From positions 4,526,001 to 4,590,000 of the forward strand of contig NC_070558.1 in assembly GCF_026914185.1 (NCBI RefSeq): a DNA stretch of 64,000 bases, read 5' to 3'. Made by a program: the position numbers and the translations under genes. The DNA comes from Puccinia triticina. Taxonomy: Eukaryota; Basidiomycota; Pucciniomycetes; Pucciniales; Pucciniaceae. The notes under the pieces were generated by a model, which saw only the letters and a list, made by a program, of their open reading frames with translations, had not been told where the DNA came from and made no database searches. This document shows, in pieces, positions 43,716-53,282 of the stretch (the first letter of the stretch is position 1; each line of letters opens with the position of its first letter).

Positions 43716-44725
43716 TATTGACTCTGACTATTTTTTTCTGTTTGTCAACCAAATTTTGAATAGAAACGGTCAGTTTTTTAACAAAAAGATCAATATCAAC
43801 CTCATTGAATAAAGAAACTTTGCCAAGATCATCAACATTTGTGCTTAAATCAACACATAACTTTTCAATATTCAAACGCTTGAGATCAACAGATAACCGG
43901 GTAGTTGGACAGGGGTGCGGATTAAAGTTGAGTTGAAGGTTGATAGCTTGATGATCCAAACCAAAGTTGACTGAAGTGGTATTGCATGATTGAATGAGTT
44001 TGACTGCATTGTAGTTGGCCCAGGTAAGATTGATTACTGTGGCGCTGGTTCTTCTATTGATAAAGGTAGGATTTCCTATTTTGGATACAATTTTGAAACC
44101 ATTTCAACCGCACGTTCTGATCAGGTCTTTTGATTGTTGATGTGTATGTTTGTAGTTGGATGGATTCCACAATCAATGATGAAGATTATAATCCATGCAT
44201 ATAAACAAAGGAACATGTTGATCATTGTGGTGATCTAGCCATTTGATAAGTTGCTTAATTCCTTCAAAAGTTTGAGGAGGATTGTAAAGATTGATAAATC
44301 AGATTTTTTGGGTTTTTTCATGGTTGACTGTTAAATTGATTGCCAAAATAATCCGGGAACCATCTCTTAATTAATGGATCTCTTCTGAAGAAAATGATTT
44401 GTTGAAAAAAAAAAAAACAGATGCAATGTTATATTGTTGTAATCGGCTGGAGAATGATTGGAATCAAGGACACACGTCCAATTCTCATAGTGTGGTAATC
44501 TGAAAGTGTATGGATTGATCCATGGTTCTTGAAGGATTAAGATCAAAAAATTTGAGTCTGAATTAACCGCATTTGAAGTGACATCAAAGGAGTTGTGCCA
44601 TGGCAGTTTAACTGAAGAATTTTGAAATCTGACGGATTTGACTCCCCAGACAAGGAAACTGATGGAGTCAAGTTGTTAACTGGAGGGGATTGATGGTATG
44701 GATACAATGGGTTGTCACACATCAT
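43716..44725 (-). pseudogene. LINE ORF2, endonuclease part
   Basis: The minus strand begins near 44725 (MMCDNPLYPYHQ) and contains FKILQLNCHG (APE-type endonuclease start), INPYTFRLPHYENWTCV, YNPPQTFEGIKQLIKWLDHH, LFICMDYNLHH, TFINRRTSATVI and GLDHQAINLQLNF (the SDH-like box with Asp-His). It runs to QNLVDKQKKIVRVN at 43718. Frames shift in places and TGA codons at 44173-44175 and 44104-44106 (CG-stop-NGFKI) break it; the latter looks like CGA-to-TGA. APE endonuclease followed by RT defines a LINE. Confidence 0.7.
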
Positions 44726-45009
44726 TGGATAACAAGGTTACAAAAAAAGTTCTTTGTTTTAAGGGGACATTCAAGACTCAAAGGAGAATGACAGAAGCAA
44801 ACATTCTTGTTGTCAAAGTCGCCGGACGGGTACATTTTTTTTCATACTGAATACATTTAACACATTTTTAATTACTGATTAGAGATGGCATATGGCACCC
44901 GGGTACCTATGGCGGGTGCGGGTACCCCTCTGTTTTTTCACAAATTCCTCACACCCGCACCCGCACCCGGCACCCGCCATGGGAGGTACCGGGAGGTACC
45001 CGGGTATCA

Positions 45010-45250
45010 CCTTTGATGGCTGGCTGAGAGGTTGTAGCACCTTCAATGACCGGCTGACTGGTCATTGAGAGATTTTAGGCTCCTCAATGGCTGGCTGATC
45101 GGTCATTGAGAGCCTTTATCCTTTTTGTCAGCCGGCCATCAAGAGGCTGTATCCCTTTCAATGACCGGTCAGCCGGTCATTGAGAGTGTAGCCTCTTTGA
45201 TGACCGGTCAGCCGGTCATCAAGAGTGTAGCCTCCTTGATGACCGGTGAG
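45010..45250. repeat. TGACCGG hairpin satellite inside the hAT element, left
   Basis: Dyads such as TTGATGACCGGTCAGCCGG then TCATCAAGAGTGTAGCCTC; linker GAGAG/CTCTTT type. About six units. Confidence 0.85.
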
Positions 45251-46085
45251 GAACTCCGTCCGGTGCTAGGCCGGCGGCAGTTGAGGGAGGGGAAATGGAA
45301 AGAAGAAGGAAATTGAGATATATGCCCTCTGGGTGTTTGGCCGAAAAAGAGCGTTGAAAGGGAGGGGGGGTGATTTTTCTGACAGCTGGAGTTGCGCGTC
45401 AGCGGTTTTTGTGTTGAGAAAAGAGCCGGGGATACTGCCGGCAGGAGTGTTATCTAAACCAAAAGATGGTGGAAATTGGCGTTTGCGGGGTAATGAACTT
45501 AAGAGACGTGAGATTTCTGAGAATACGGGCGGAAGACGCCAAGAACAAACAAACTTTTGAATTCTGATGGAAGACTGAAAAATATAGTTCAGAGTAGGTC
45601 CATGCCGCTCCAAAGCCTGAGTTCGACTGAACCCAACCCTTGGAGCTTGTGACATCTAACAGACAGCTCATCACAACCTAGCGCGCACGCGCGCGCTACA
45701 ACAAACAAAACAGGAAACAGAAACAGGACAAAACAAAACAAAACAGAAACAAAACAAAACAAAACAAAACAAAACAAAACAAAACAAAACAAAACAAAAC
45801 AGAAACAAAAAAAACCAACCCTCCTCATCCAAAACCTAACCAACGCGCGCAAAGTGAAAGAGAAAATAACAAAACATGATGAACAGAAAATTGACAGGAG
45901 AACAAAACCATCAACAAACAAGAGAACAGAAGGGAAAAGAAAACCTGAAACGCCTTGAGGATGCGCGCCATGCTGCGCCATTGAATGTTGAGGAAGCCTT
46001 GAGGGCTGGGCTTGAGGTCTTGCTGTCTTGAACCTTGATGTCTCCCAGCGCGCGCCACGCGCAATAAAAAAAGTTGATCCGACGC
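45251..46085 (-). repeat. Copy related to the LINE 5' region
   Basis: Shares CTCCGTCCGGTGCTAGGCCG and GCGGCAG...GGGAGGGGAAA with 48333-48378, then in both places an A/C-rich tract after a GCGCGC-rich block. This copy contains an (AAAAC)n microsatellite at 45727-45812 and a GCGCGCACGCGCGCGC stretch at about 45682. The open frames here are low-complexity artefacts. Confidence 0.55.
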
Positions 46086-46104
46086 GTGTACCAGTCTGTC
46101 CACC

Positions 46105-46500
46105 ACACCGGCCGACCGGTCATTGAGAGGTTGGAGGCTCTTTGATGATTGGCTGAACGTTCATTGAGAGCTTTTATATCTGTTCAATGACCGGTCAGCC
46201 GGCCATCAAGAGGTTGTATCCCTTTTGATGACCGGTCAGCCGGTCATCAAGAGGTTGTAGGCTTTTTGATGACCGGCTGAACGGTCATCAAGAGGTTTTA
46301 TCCTCCTCGATGGCCGACTGACCAGTCAGCCGGTCATCAAGAGTGTAGCCTCTTTGATGACCGGCTGACCGGTCATTGAGAGGTTGTAGGCTCTTTGATG
46401 ACCGGCTGAACGGTCATCGTGAGCTTTTATCCTCTTCAATGACCGGTTCAGTCACTCATCGAGAGGTATCCTCTTTGATGACCGGCTGACCGGCGGGTAC
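46105..46500. repeat. TGACCGG hairpin satellite inside the hAT element, right
   Basis: About nine units of the type TTTGATGACCGGCTGA-CCGGTCATCAAGAGG with TTGTAGGC or TTTTATCC linkers. Same family as 45010-45250. Confidence 0.87.
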
Positions 46501-46619
46501 CCGTCCAGGTACCCGCCGTCCTTCCCACCAGAATTCTGGACACCCGCACCCGCCGGCGGGTACCTGTAGGGCCAAACGGGTACTGGGTACCCGGCACAAG
46601 TACCCATTTGCCATCTCTA

Positions 46620-48104
46620 TTACTGATATTGGATTGACATTCATTAGAGCTGTGAGAGTCACCACAATGTTTACAAAGGGGAGAGTTTTTACAAATTTGA
46701 GCAGTATGACCGATTTCTAGACATTGGAAACACTGAAGTGGAGATTTCTTATAATGCGCACCGGTCAAGGTTAGATAGTTAAAGAAAAGGCTACCTTTCT
46801 CAACCTTACAAGCAAGGTCTTTATCAAAAAAAAATACAATCAGTGAACCATGTGATTCTTTATTGGCTTGTGGATTTCCAAGCCATCGAGCACCTTGAAT
46901 ATGGTCTGGGTGAATTTTTATTCTCTCAACATAATTCAGCAAGGGTGGCCTTATTATTTGGAGTAAAAGAAATCAGAACCAAATGAAGAATCAGTGGGAA
47001 AGTTGACGGAGGGGTAACAAGAGAAGGATCACATAAATGTGTCCACTTGTGTTTATGCTCCAATAACCAGTTTGTAGCAAAGCAAGTCTGAGTAAAGAAC
47101 TTAAAATCACCCAAAGGTAATCAAGCAACACCCTTTACACTGATGGTAGATCCATCAGCTGTGACGGCTTCAATGTCTTTAAGCACATCACTCACTTTTT
47201 TTAGTGATTTCTGGAGGGGACATCCGGGAAAAAGGCCAAGAGTCCAGAATAGTCTTGCGCATAATAAAAAAAGCTGGTTTGAATTCATTCAATACCTGGT
47301 TTGATGGAGGTGAACGGGCAACAGCCATCTTGGAAACAGTCAGAGTGTATTTCTTTGTGGTTGAAGCCCACGACGAGTTTGTTTTAGGTTTGGATTGAAG
47401 AACAGAGTTGAGCAACTTCTCAAAAGAGTCTAATTGTTGAGTAATCTTCTCCATCATAGAGAGGGTTTGAACACTAGTGATCTTCTTGATTGCTAACAAT
47501 GGGGATTCTTGCAATGTACTAGCTCAACGGACGAGTGATGGCGAGTACGGCGTGGAAGGATAAGTGCATTGCACTAGGAAAGAAAAGAGAAAAAAAAACA
47601 AAGAAAGAGAAGAAAACACATACCTAGCTCAACAGACGAGTGATGGCAAGTACGGCGTGGAAGGATGAGGAAAAGCCCTTCCACGTATGCCTATTGAGCT
47701 AGATGACTACCTACAACACTTTCACAGAATGATGAAAGATGTGTGAAAGGTTGGAAGCATAGAAACAAGGTGAAAACAGGAAACAGAAACAGAAACAAAA
47801 ATAGGAAACCTCAACAGGGATAAGGTCTTAACCTTTTCTGCATCCATGAAGATACTCCCCTCAGAGTTGGAATGGGCAAAAATCTCAGTGATTGCATTTA
47901 AAACCCAGGTTCAGGGTTCTGAGGGTTATGTCGGGACTCAGTGAGAGGAGGGTTGCTAGAAAAATCCGACTGAGTTGGGGTTTGTGAACGGTCAGGAGCA
48001 GACTGGTCAAGAGACAAATCCAAGGATACAACATCCTCCATCTCTATGGTTTTTGACCAGCCATCCTTGTTGACCTTAGAACCATTATGATTCTTGTGTG
48101 GCAT
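46620..48104 (-). pseudogene. LINE ORF1 (gag-like, zinc knuckle), broken
   Basis: Reading leftward from 48104: MPHKNHNGSKVNKDGWSK and an acidic/Ser segment, then after a break QTLSMMEKITQQLDSFEKLL and SKMAVARSPPSNQVLNEFK (47188-47514), FTQTCFATNWLLEHKHKW, VLISFTPNNKATLAE, IKIHPDHIQGARWLGNP, and the C-terminal zinc knuckle CFQCLEIGHTAQICKNSPLC followed by KHCGDSHSSNEC. It ends at NISN and a stop created at the hAT insertion point (46620). Breaks include a repeat-bearing insertion near 47519-47700. The order matches fungal LINE ORF1 proteins. Confidence 0.65.
47519..47670. repeat. Direct repeats inside LINE ORF1
   Basis: The phrase TAGCTCAACGGACGAGTGAT followed by GGCGAGTACGGCGTGGAAGG occurs at about 47519-47563 and again, with A in two places, at about 47624-47668. 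A third partial, inverted match (CCTTCCACG...TTGAGCTAG) lies at 47688-47701. It looks like a small inserted element. Confidence 0.6.
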
Positions 48105-49030
48105 GTTACTGGCTCCACAAGCGGAGTAAGGTAAGAACCTTGTGCTCTTTTTGGGGGGGCCAGAAAACTTAATCTTTAAAGAATTCAGACAGGGAAAGGG
48201 AAAGGGAGGAGGGGATGGAGATAAGGTGGTTTACAGAAAGGATGAATCAATAGATAAGATAGAATATACTTTGGTTGATACTTATTGATTTTTAGGATTT
48301 TTGAAGGTGGATGGTTTTGAGGGTGGTCGGTATGGAGCTCCGTCCGGTGCTAGGCCGGCGGCAGCGCTGGGAGGGGAAAAAGATGCCTGGTGGCTGCCCT
48401 CTCGGATCGGTCCCAAAGGAGTCGTACGGATTCGAATTTGATAGCTTGTGGTTGGGTGATTTTGAGAGTTCGCCGAGGGTTGGATTCTCGGCGGCGGTTT
48501 TGTTGAGGATTCTGGGATGGTTGAAGGGTTAGTCGAAGGGGGAGGGGAATTCGTAAGACTCTTGACTCTTGATTCTAGACTTCCGGACTCGAGATGCGGA
48601 TCAGAATGCCATGCCGCTCCCCTCCTCCAAGTTCTGCGAACTTGGACTCGGGGAGACAACATGTCACATAAATTTCATCATCTCCTTGCGCGCCGTGCGC
48701 GCGCACACATCACAACACACAGACAAAAGACAAGAACCAAAAAAGAAAAACAGAAGCAAAACCAAAAGAAAACAACACAACAGATCACACAGCCTAAGAG
48801 ATGAGAAAGACCTGACACACACCAGAGAGAAGGAAGAAAAGAAATAGATAAAGCAAAACAGAAGACAAGGAATAAAACCCACAGCACAAACTGTGTTAGG
48901 ACCAAGAAAAGTAGAAAAGGGAGAGGGAATAGAGGAATAAGGACAAAACAAGAGAAGAAAGGGTAGTCTTGAGAGTCTTGATCTTGAGATGAGCGCCGGT
49001 GAAATTCGGGACTGAAAGATGAGTTGACTA
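48105..49030 (-). mobile_element. Probable LINE 5' untranslated region
   Basis: Non-coding on the LINE strand and upstream of ORF1. It contains the CCGGCCTAGCACCGGACGGA block that recurs at 45251-46085 and a GCGCGCCGTGCGCGCGC stretch at about 48689. The exact 5' end is not visible. Confidence 0.4.
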
Positions 49031-49039
49031 CCGGGTTGA

Positions 49040-49640
49040 CCACCACATCGGTTTTTAGTGGTTGATATTGAGTTTTTCCCTCAGCATGAGAGCCATGTGG
49101 AGCAGACCTGTGGAGAGGCTGGTAGAGGAGCTATAAAAAATATAAAACCTCCCAGCCAAATCAACTTTCTGCTCCCGCTTAAATTCTGCAATAATAACCA
49201 AGTCTCTCCCTGTGGGAGTGGCAGTTTTGCAGCCAGCCAGTGCTACACAGCAAGCCTCCCACCAGGGGGGACTTGTGTTAAGTTAGTGGGTGGCAACAAC
49301 CTTCCTGGCTGCCTGTGTGTAAGCCCCCTCCTTTGGGGTCTCACAAAGCTGTCACATAGTCATCAGTAGATTAAATAATCCTCCCAATACTAGGTCTCAG
49401 CCTGTTCCTTCCCTAGCTCCACAGAGATCCCTGTAGAGCTAGGTAAGCCGCTTGCCCCTTTCACTTTATCCACTCTTTCTCTCTTCTCACCAGTTGTATA
49501 GAACAGAGATCCCTGGAGACTGACACATCTCTCTGAGCTAGCTCCTACTCATCTTGAAATACAGTCCCTGGTCTTAGAAACTGTGCCCTTGCACCCCTCT
49601 TGAGCCATTTCAACAGTGAAGGAGATTCAACTCCTTACAG
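49040..49640 (+). other. Promoter-like, LTR-like stretch
   Basis: TATA-like GCTATAAAAAATATAAAACC at about 49131 followed by pyrimidine-rich, non-coding sequence with splice-like GTAAGCC (49443) and TTCTCACCAG (49484-49493), ending ...CCTTACA at about 49639. A solo LTR is possible, but no border repeats or target duplication were found. Confidence 0.3.
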
Positions 49641-49942
49641 TGCACTGTGCCAAAGTGAACATGATCATAATGATCTTTATTTCACAATGCAAGGCAACAA
49701 CAAAAAAATTGACATCACAGAATGCCATGACTGATGTACAGCAACAGTTACAGGACCCTCTGTCTAAGCATTTTACAAAACACAATGTGTAATGAAATCT
49801 GAAGGTCACAAAACAATATTGTGATATGCTTCTAAAAGTCAACAGATAAATACAATGCTGTTGTGAACGGTAATACATGTGAGGGGGATAAGATATGGGT
49901 GAATTAGAGTCAAGGAAAAAAGAGCAAAATAAGAAAGCAAGA

Positions 49943-52142
49943 TCAAGAAGGGTGTCTAAGACTACCAATGTGGCGATCAAGATCGGGGACATTGAAGGGG
50001 ATCCGGTTAGCTCTAAAGATAGCGCGTTTGAGTCTAAGCCAAGGCTGTTTAGAGTCGACGAAGCGAAAACGAAAGAGGTGGGAGAAGAGGAAGAAGCTGA
50101 AGAGCTCGGCGGAGATGGTGTTGATGAGGAGGATGAGGATGCGGAGGGCGAGGGAGAGATCGGCCAGCAAGCCGGGCCGGTCGATCGGACTGGAGTCGCA
50201 CTCGAACGGGCCGTCGATGGCCACAAAGTTCGGCGGGGGGAACCAGGAAGAGCGTCTGCGTATCTGAGCCAAGTTGCGGTCCTCGGGGGTGATGAACGAC
50301 AACAGCCATCGGAAATAGAACCGGCGCAGGCCGTTGATCAGCCCGGCCACGAACGCCCGTGTCTTGCTCAGTCGGACAGGTGGCGGGCTCGGCCCGCTGC
50401 CCAGCGGCTGGTACTGGCGCACAAAGCTGTTCTCAAACACCCGGTCGAACAGCGCCATCGACGACACTTTCCAGGCGGCTTCCGTCTCATCTCCTACTAG
50501 TTGGGCTATTGAAGGCGTGGGGAACACGAGCAAATCTGTGAAGAAGCCCGCCGATCCATACTGGATCGTCAACGTTTCGTGGACCATCCCCGATTCTGAA
50601 CCTTCGTTGTCTGGAGAAGGAGCGATCTCAATGGTCGCTTGAGTTTGGTCGGCTGGTTGGAGGATCACAGTGACTATGCTCGGCCGCTCTGAGTGGCCTG
50701 AGGGCTGCTGCTCTCCCTCTTCTTCTTCTGAAGCTGGTACTTTCTCATCAGCCAGATTAACAAAGCTGCCTAAGCTGGTTAGCTCGGTGTCCGGACTGTT
50801 CTTTGGGGCAAGGGTGTGAGCCGACTGGCTGATCTTCGCGCTGGACTCTGCAATTTGGTTGACTCTTCGCGTGAGATAGTCGACCACAATTTGCTGGGCC
50901 CATCGCGAGCACCAGTCGGGTTCTTGCCACCCAGTGGCACCGATATGCCCCCCTTGCTGGATCGGATTCGGGCCTTTGAACGCATGCTCTTGATCGAATA
51001 CCGGCTCCGGTCTGGGATAGACATCCAGCCGAGGCTTGCCCATATGCAGCTTGAAGGATTCGTAAAGGATCCTCAGACTGGTTAAAAACAGCACGATCGG
51101 ATATCGAGACCATATCCGGATCAGGTTCGATGTGGTCAAAGGCTTGCCAGTCCCATTGAGGGTCGCGAAAAACTTCTTTTCGCCCGATTCGGTCAAAAAG
51201 ATGATCTTGAATTTCAGGCTGATGTCTGATTGGACGTCTGGTTTGGCGTTTGAGAATGGGTCTGAAAGTGAAATCTTGTAGGAGCCGGACCGATCGTTGA
51301 AAGGGGAAACATGAAACGCCCTGGGGATAATCCATTCATGTTGGAATCTGGGATAGTAAACAAGTATGACAAGTTACTATGTATTGTGGTAAGTGAGAAT
51401 TGGTTCAAAGGTTGACTGACCCTGATTGTGTATTTGGGAGCTCGTTGATGCCGACTTGGAGAAGATAAGAGTGCCGCTCAGAGAATGTGTTTTGGACATC
51501 AAGCACCACGTACTTGAGTGGTGGATGGATTGGATCAGATGGATCGGTGGGTTTCTGATAACAAAAATAAATGCTAAGAGGGTTGATCGACGTGAATCCC
51601 AGATAGGTAGGCATACTGAGCAGATAGACTTTTCCGATCTTTTCATGAGGGTCATCGATACCGAATGTGGCTTCTAGCTGGTTGAAGAGTGATTGTTTTA
51701 TGGAATGTGTTTGATTGGTGTTTTTGAAATAAGATGAGGGAGAGATTGAGAAGATCTGGATGCATTTTAACCAATTGGATAGATCAAAGAACTGTCTCAA
51801 TCTGGTAGCCAGTGGAGGACTATTTGCGGGTTTGGCGAATCTGAATAGATGGGGTATGTCGAGCTGAGCAGACTCGAGATGGTCGAGGTCGAGCCCGAAC
51901 TGGATGAGCGAGTATTTGAATTGATGAGCTGAGGATGATGGGAGGAACCTAGCATGCAGGGTTTGGTTGATGAATAGATGCGAGTTGGAGGAGGCCTTTC
52001 TGGTGAGCTTCTTAGATTGGATGTCGAATATCATGAGTGAGAGGCCGATGAGCAGTGGGGGTAGGATAAGGTCGATGGGGTGAATCGAGCTTGCTTGAAT
52101 GGGTATCAACGGCCGGGTGACGAGGGTGTCGGAAGGGTCCAT
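49943..52142 (-). CDS. DUF1365-family membrane protein, two exons
   Basis: Exon 1 is 52142-51421 and exon 2 51347-49943; the 73-nt intron has GTCAGT and CCCAG ends and joins the frames to 709 codons. N-terminal hydrophobic segment DLILPPLLIGLSLMIF near residue 25. DUF1365 signatures follow in order: HARFLPSSSAHQFKYSL, KVYLLSMPTYLGFTSINPLS, YVVLDVQNTFSERHSYLL, WIIPRAFHVSPFNDRSGSY across the splice, and the C-terminal SNLIRIWSRYPIVLFLTSLR then LYESFKLHMG. The remaining ~330 residues are a fungal extension with an acidic Ser/Glu linker (SEEEEGEQQPS) and further hydrophobic helices (SLALRILILLINTISAELF). The biochemical role of DUF1365 is unknown. The ATG at 52142 is the first in frame. This is the clearest conserved host gene in the window. 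Confidence 0.88.
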
Positions 52143-52261
52143 ATTCGTGTCTGGCTATCTTGCTTGTGCGAGAATGAACGGGTTCCGCTTGAGCTAGTCG
52201 GGTTCCGCCCTCTGCCTCCTTGCTTCGGCTTTTGGATGATCGCGTTTCCAATCCAGCGAAC

Positions 52262-53181
52262 GACTTTGAGCAGTCACAAAATTCAACGAGAATTGTATTA
52301 ACCTGTGGATGTCGAATTAATAAGTCAGCATGGAGTCCTCCGCCCCGGAGGATGTGATCCGAGAACCATTGACTGACCAGCTGGGTTTATGTGCTCGTCG
52401 ATTCAGTTTGGTAGGAACTTGACTCGCCTGCGGTGTGTGTCGGCAGTCAGCGGGCTGTGTGTGTGAGCGACGGCGCTCCGGGACAATCTCCATCCGGACC
52501 CCGAGCTCCAGCTTACGTAACACACCTTTCTCAGCCGGAGTCAAAGCTCAATCCGAGCCGGTCCACACCGTTCCTTCATTCTGATTATGCTTGCTTCTCG
52601 CTGATCAACTATGTGTAGGTATCCGAGGCACCCCTCGCTAAACCAGTAAGATCAGACGTACAAATTGGTTCCCTTCCCGGGCGGAGTGGGATGTAAACCT
52701 TAAAGTTGAGTCGGCTCAAACTACTCATCACGCCGACGGGAGCAAGGGCCCCTCCGGGACGGCTTCTCCCCTCCAGTTGCAGAGGGACAGCTGAGTTATT
52801 ATGTGGCACCGGTCTCGCTTCACTCGATTTCCTCGTTTCACGGGCTATAGGGCAGGGCATTGGTAAGTCCCTTATCACAAGGAGCCTCGTAACTTGTTCC
52901 TATACATGGATTTCTCTTCAAAGCTAAACGAAATACACAAAGCGCACATGGAGTCGCAGGCGGCCCGGGCGTACTGCATCGAGCGGTCTCTTGGAAAAAC
53001 CCGCAACTAGTAAGAGGAACATTTACAATCCTGTAACAACTCGGCATTTTCATGTGTGCGATTCAACTTCTCACCAATGTACATACAATCCTCATTACAA
53101 GCTTGAAACCAGTGGAACCCACTGCTATGGCACCTGATGGAAGTTCCTACGTGCTCCAAAACAAAACATAGGGTAGATGAG
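52262..53181. other. Intergenic, no supported gene
   Basis: This 0.9-kb gap between two divergently transcribed genes (DUF1365 leftward, secreted protein rightward) is GC-richer than the repeat zones and has no reliable ORF. It probably holds both promoters. Confidence 0.5.
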
Positions 53182-53189
53182 TATAAAAG
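53182..53189 (+). promoter_or_regulatory. TATA box of the secreted-protein gene
   Basis: TATAAAAG lies 101 bp upstream of the ATG at 53283 and is followed by a C/T-rich stretch, the usual fungal core-promoter arrangement. Confidence 0.6.
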
Positions 53190-53282
53190 GCCCCCCCCTC
53201 CCCTTCTCGGACTCCCCCATCCAACCCGATCCTAGCCAGTTGACCCGATCATTACACTTTTCCTCAATTTTAGCATCACCAG

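Larger units (their letters stand above)
44880..46619. mobile_element. Non-autonomous hAT element (1740 bp)
   Basis: Inverted repeats TAGAGATGGCA and TGCCATCTCTA, a perfect 8-bp target duplication TTACTGAT (44872-44879 and 46620-46627), and GGTACCCG-type subterminal motifs at both ends as in the hAT at 37596. It has no transposase. Inside lie two hairpin-satellite arrays and a piece resembling the LINE 5' region. It sits at the end of LINE ORF1. Confidence 0.85.

Noticed and set aside
45589..45981. 130-codon frame with FCFVLFCFVLF repeats resembling a membrane protein
   Set aside because: It is the reverse reading of the (AAAAC)n microsatellite inside the hAT element.
49895..50500. Plus-strand acidic 201-codon frame
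   Set aside because: Antisense shadow of the DUF1365 C-terminal extension.
50757..51335. 192-codon minus-strand frame
   Set aside because: Shadow frame of DUF1365 exon 2; the real frame carries the family motifs.
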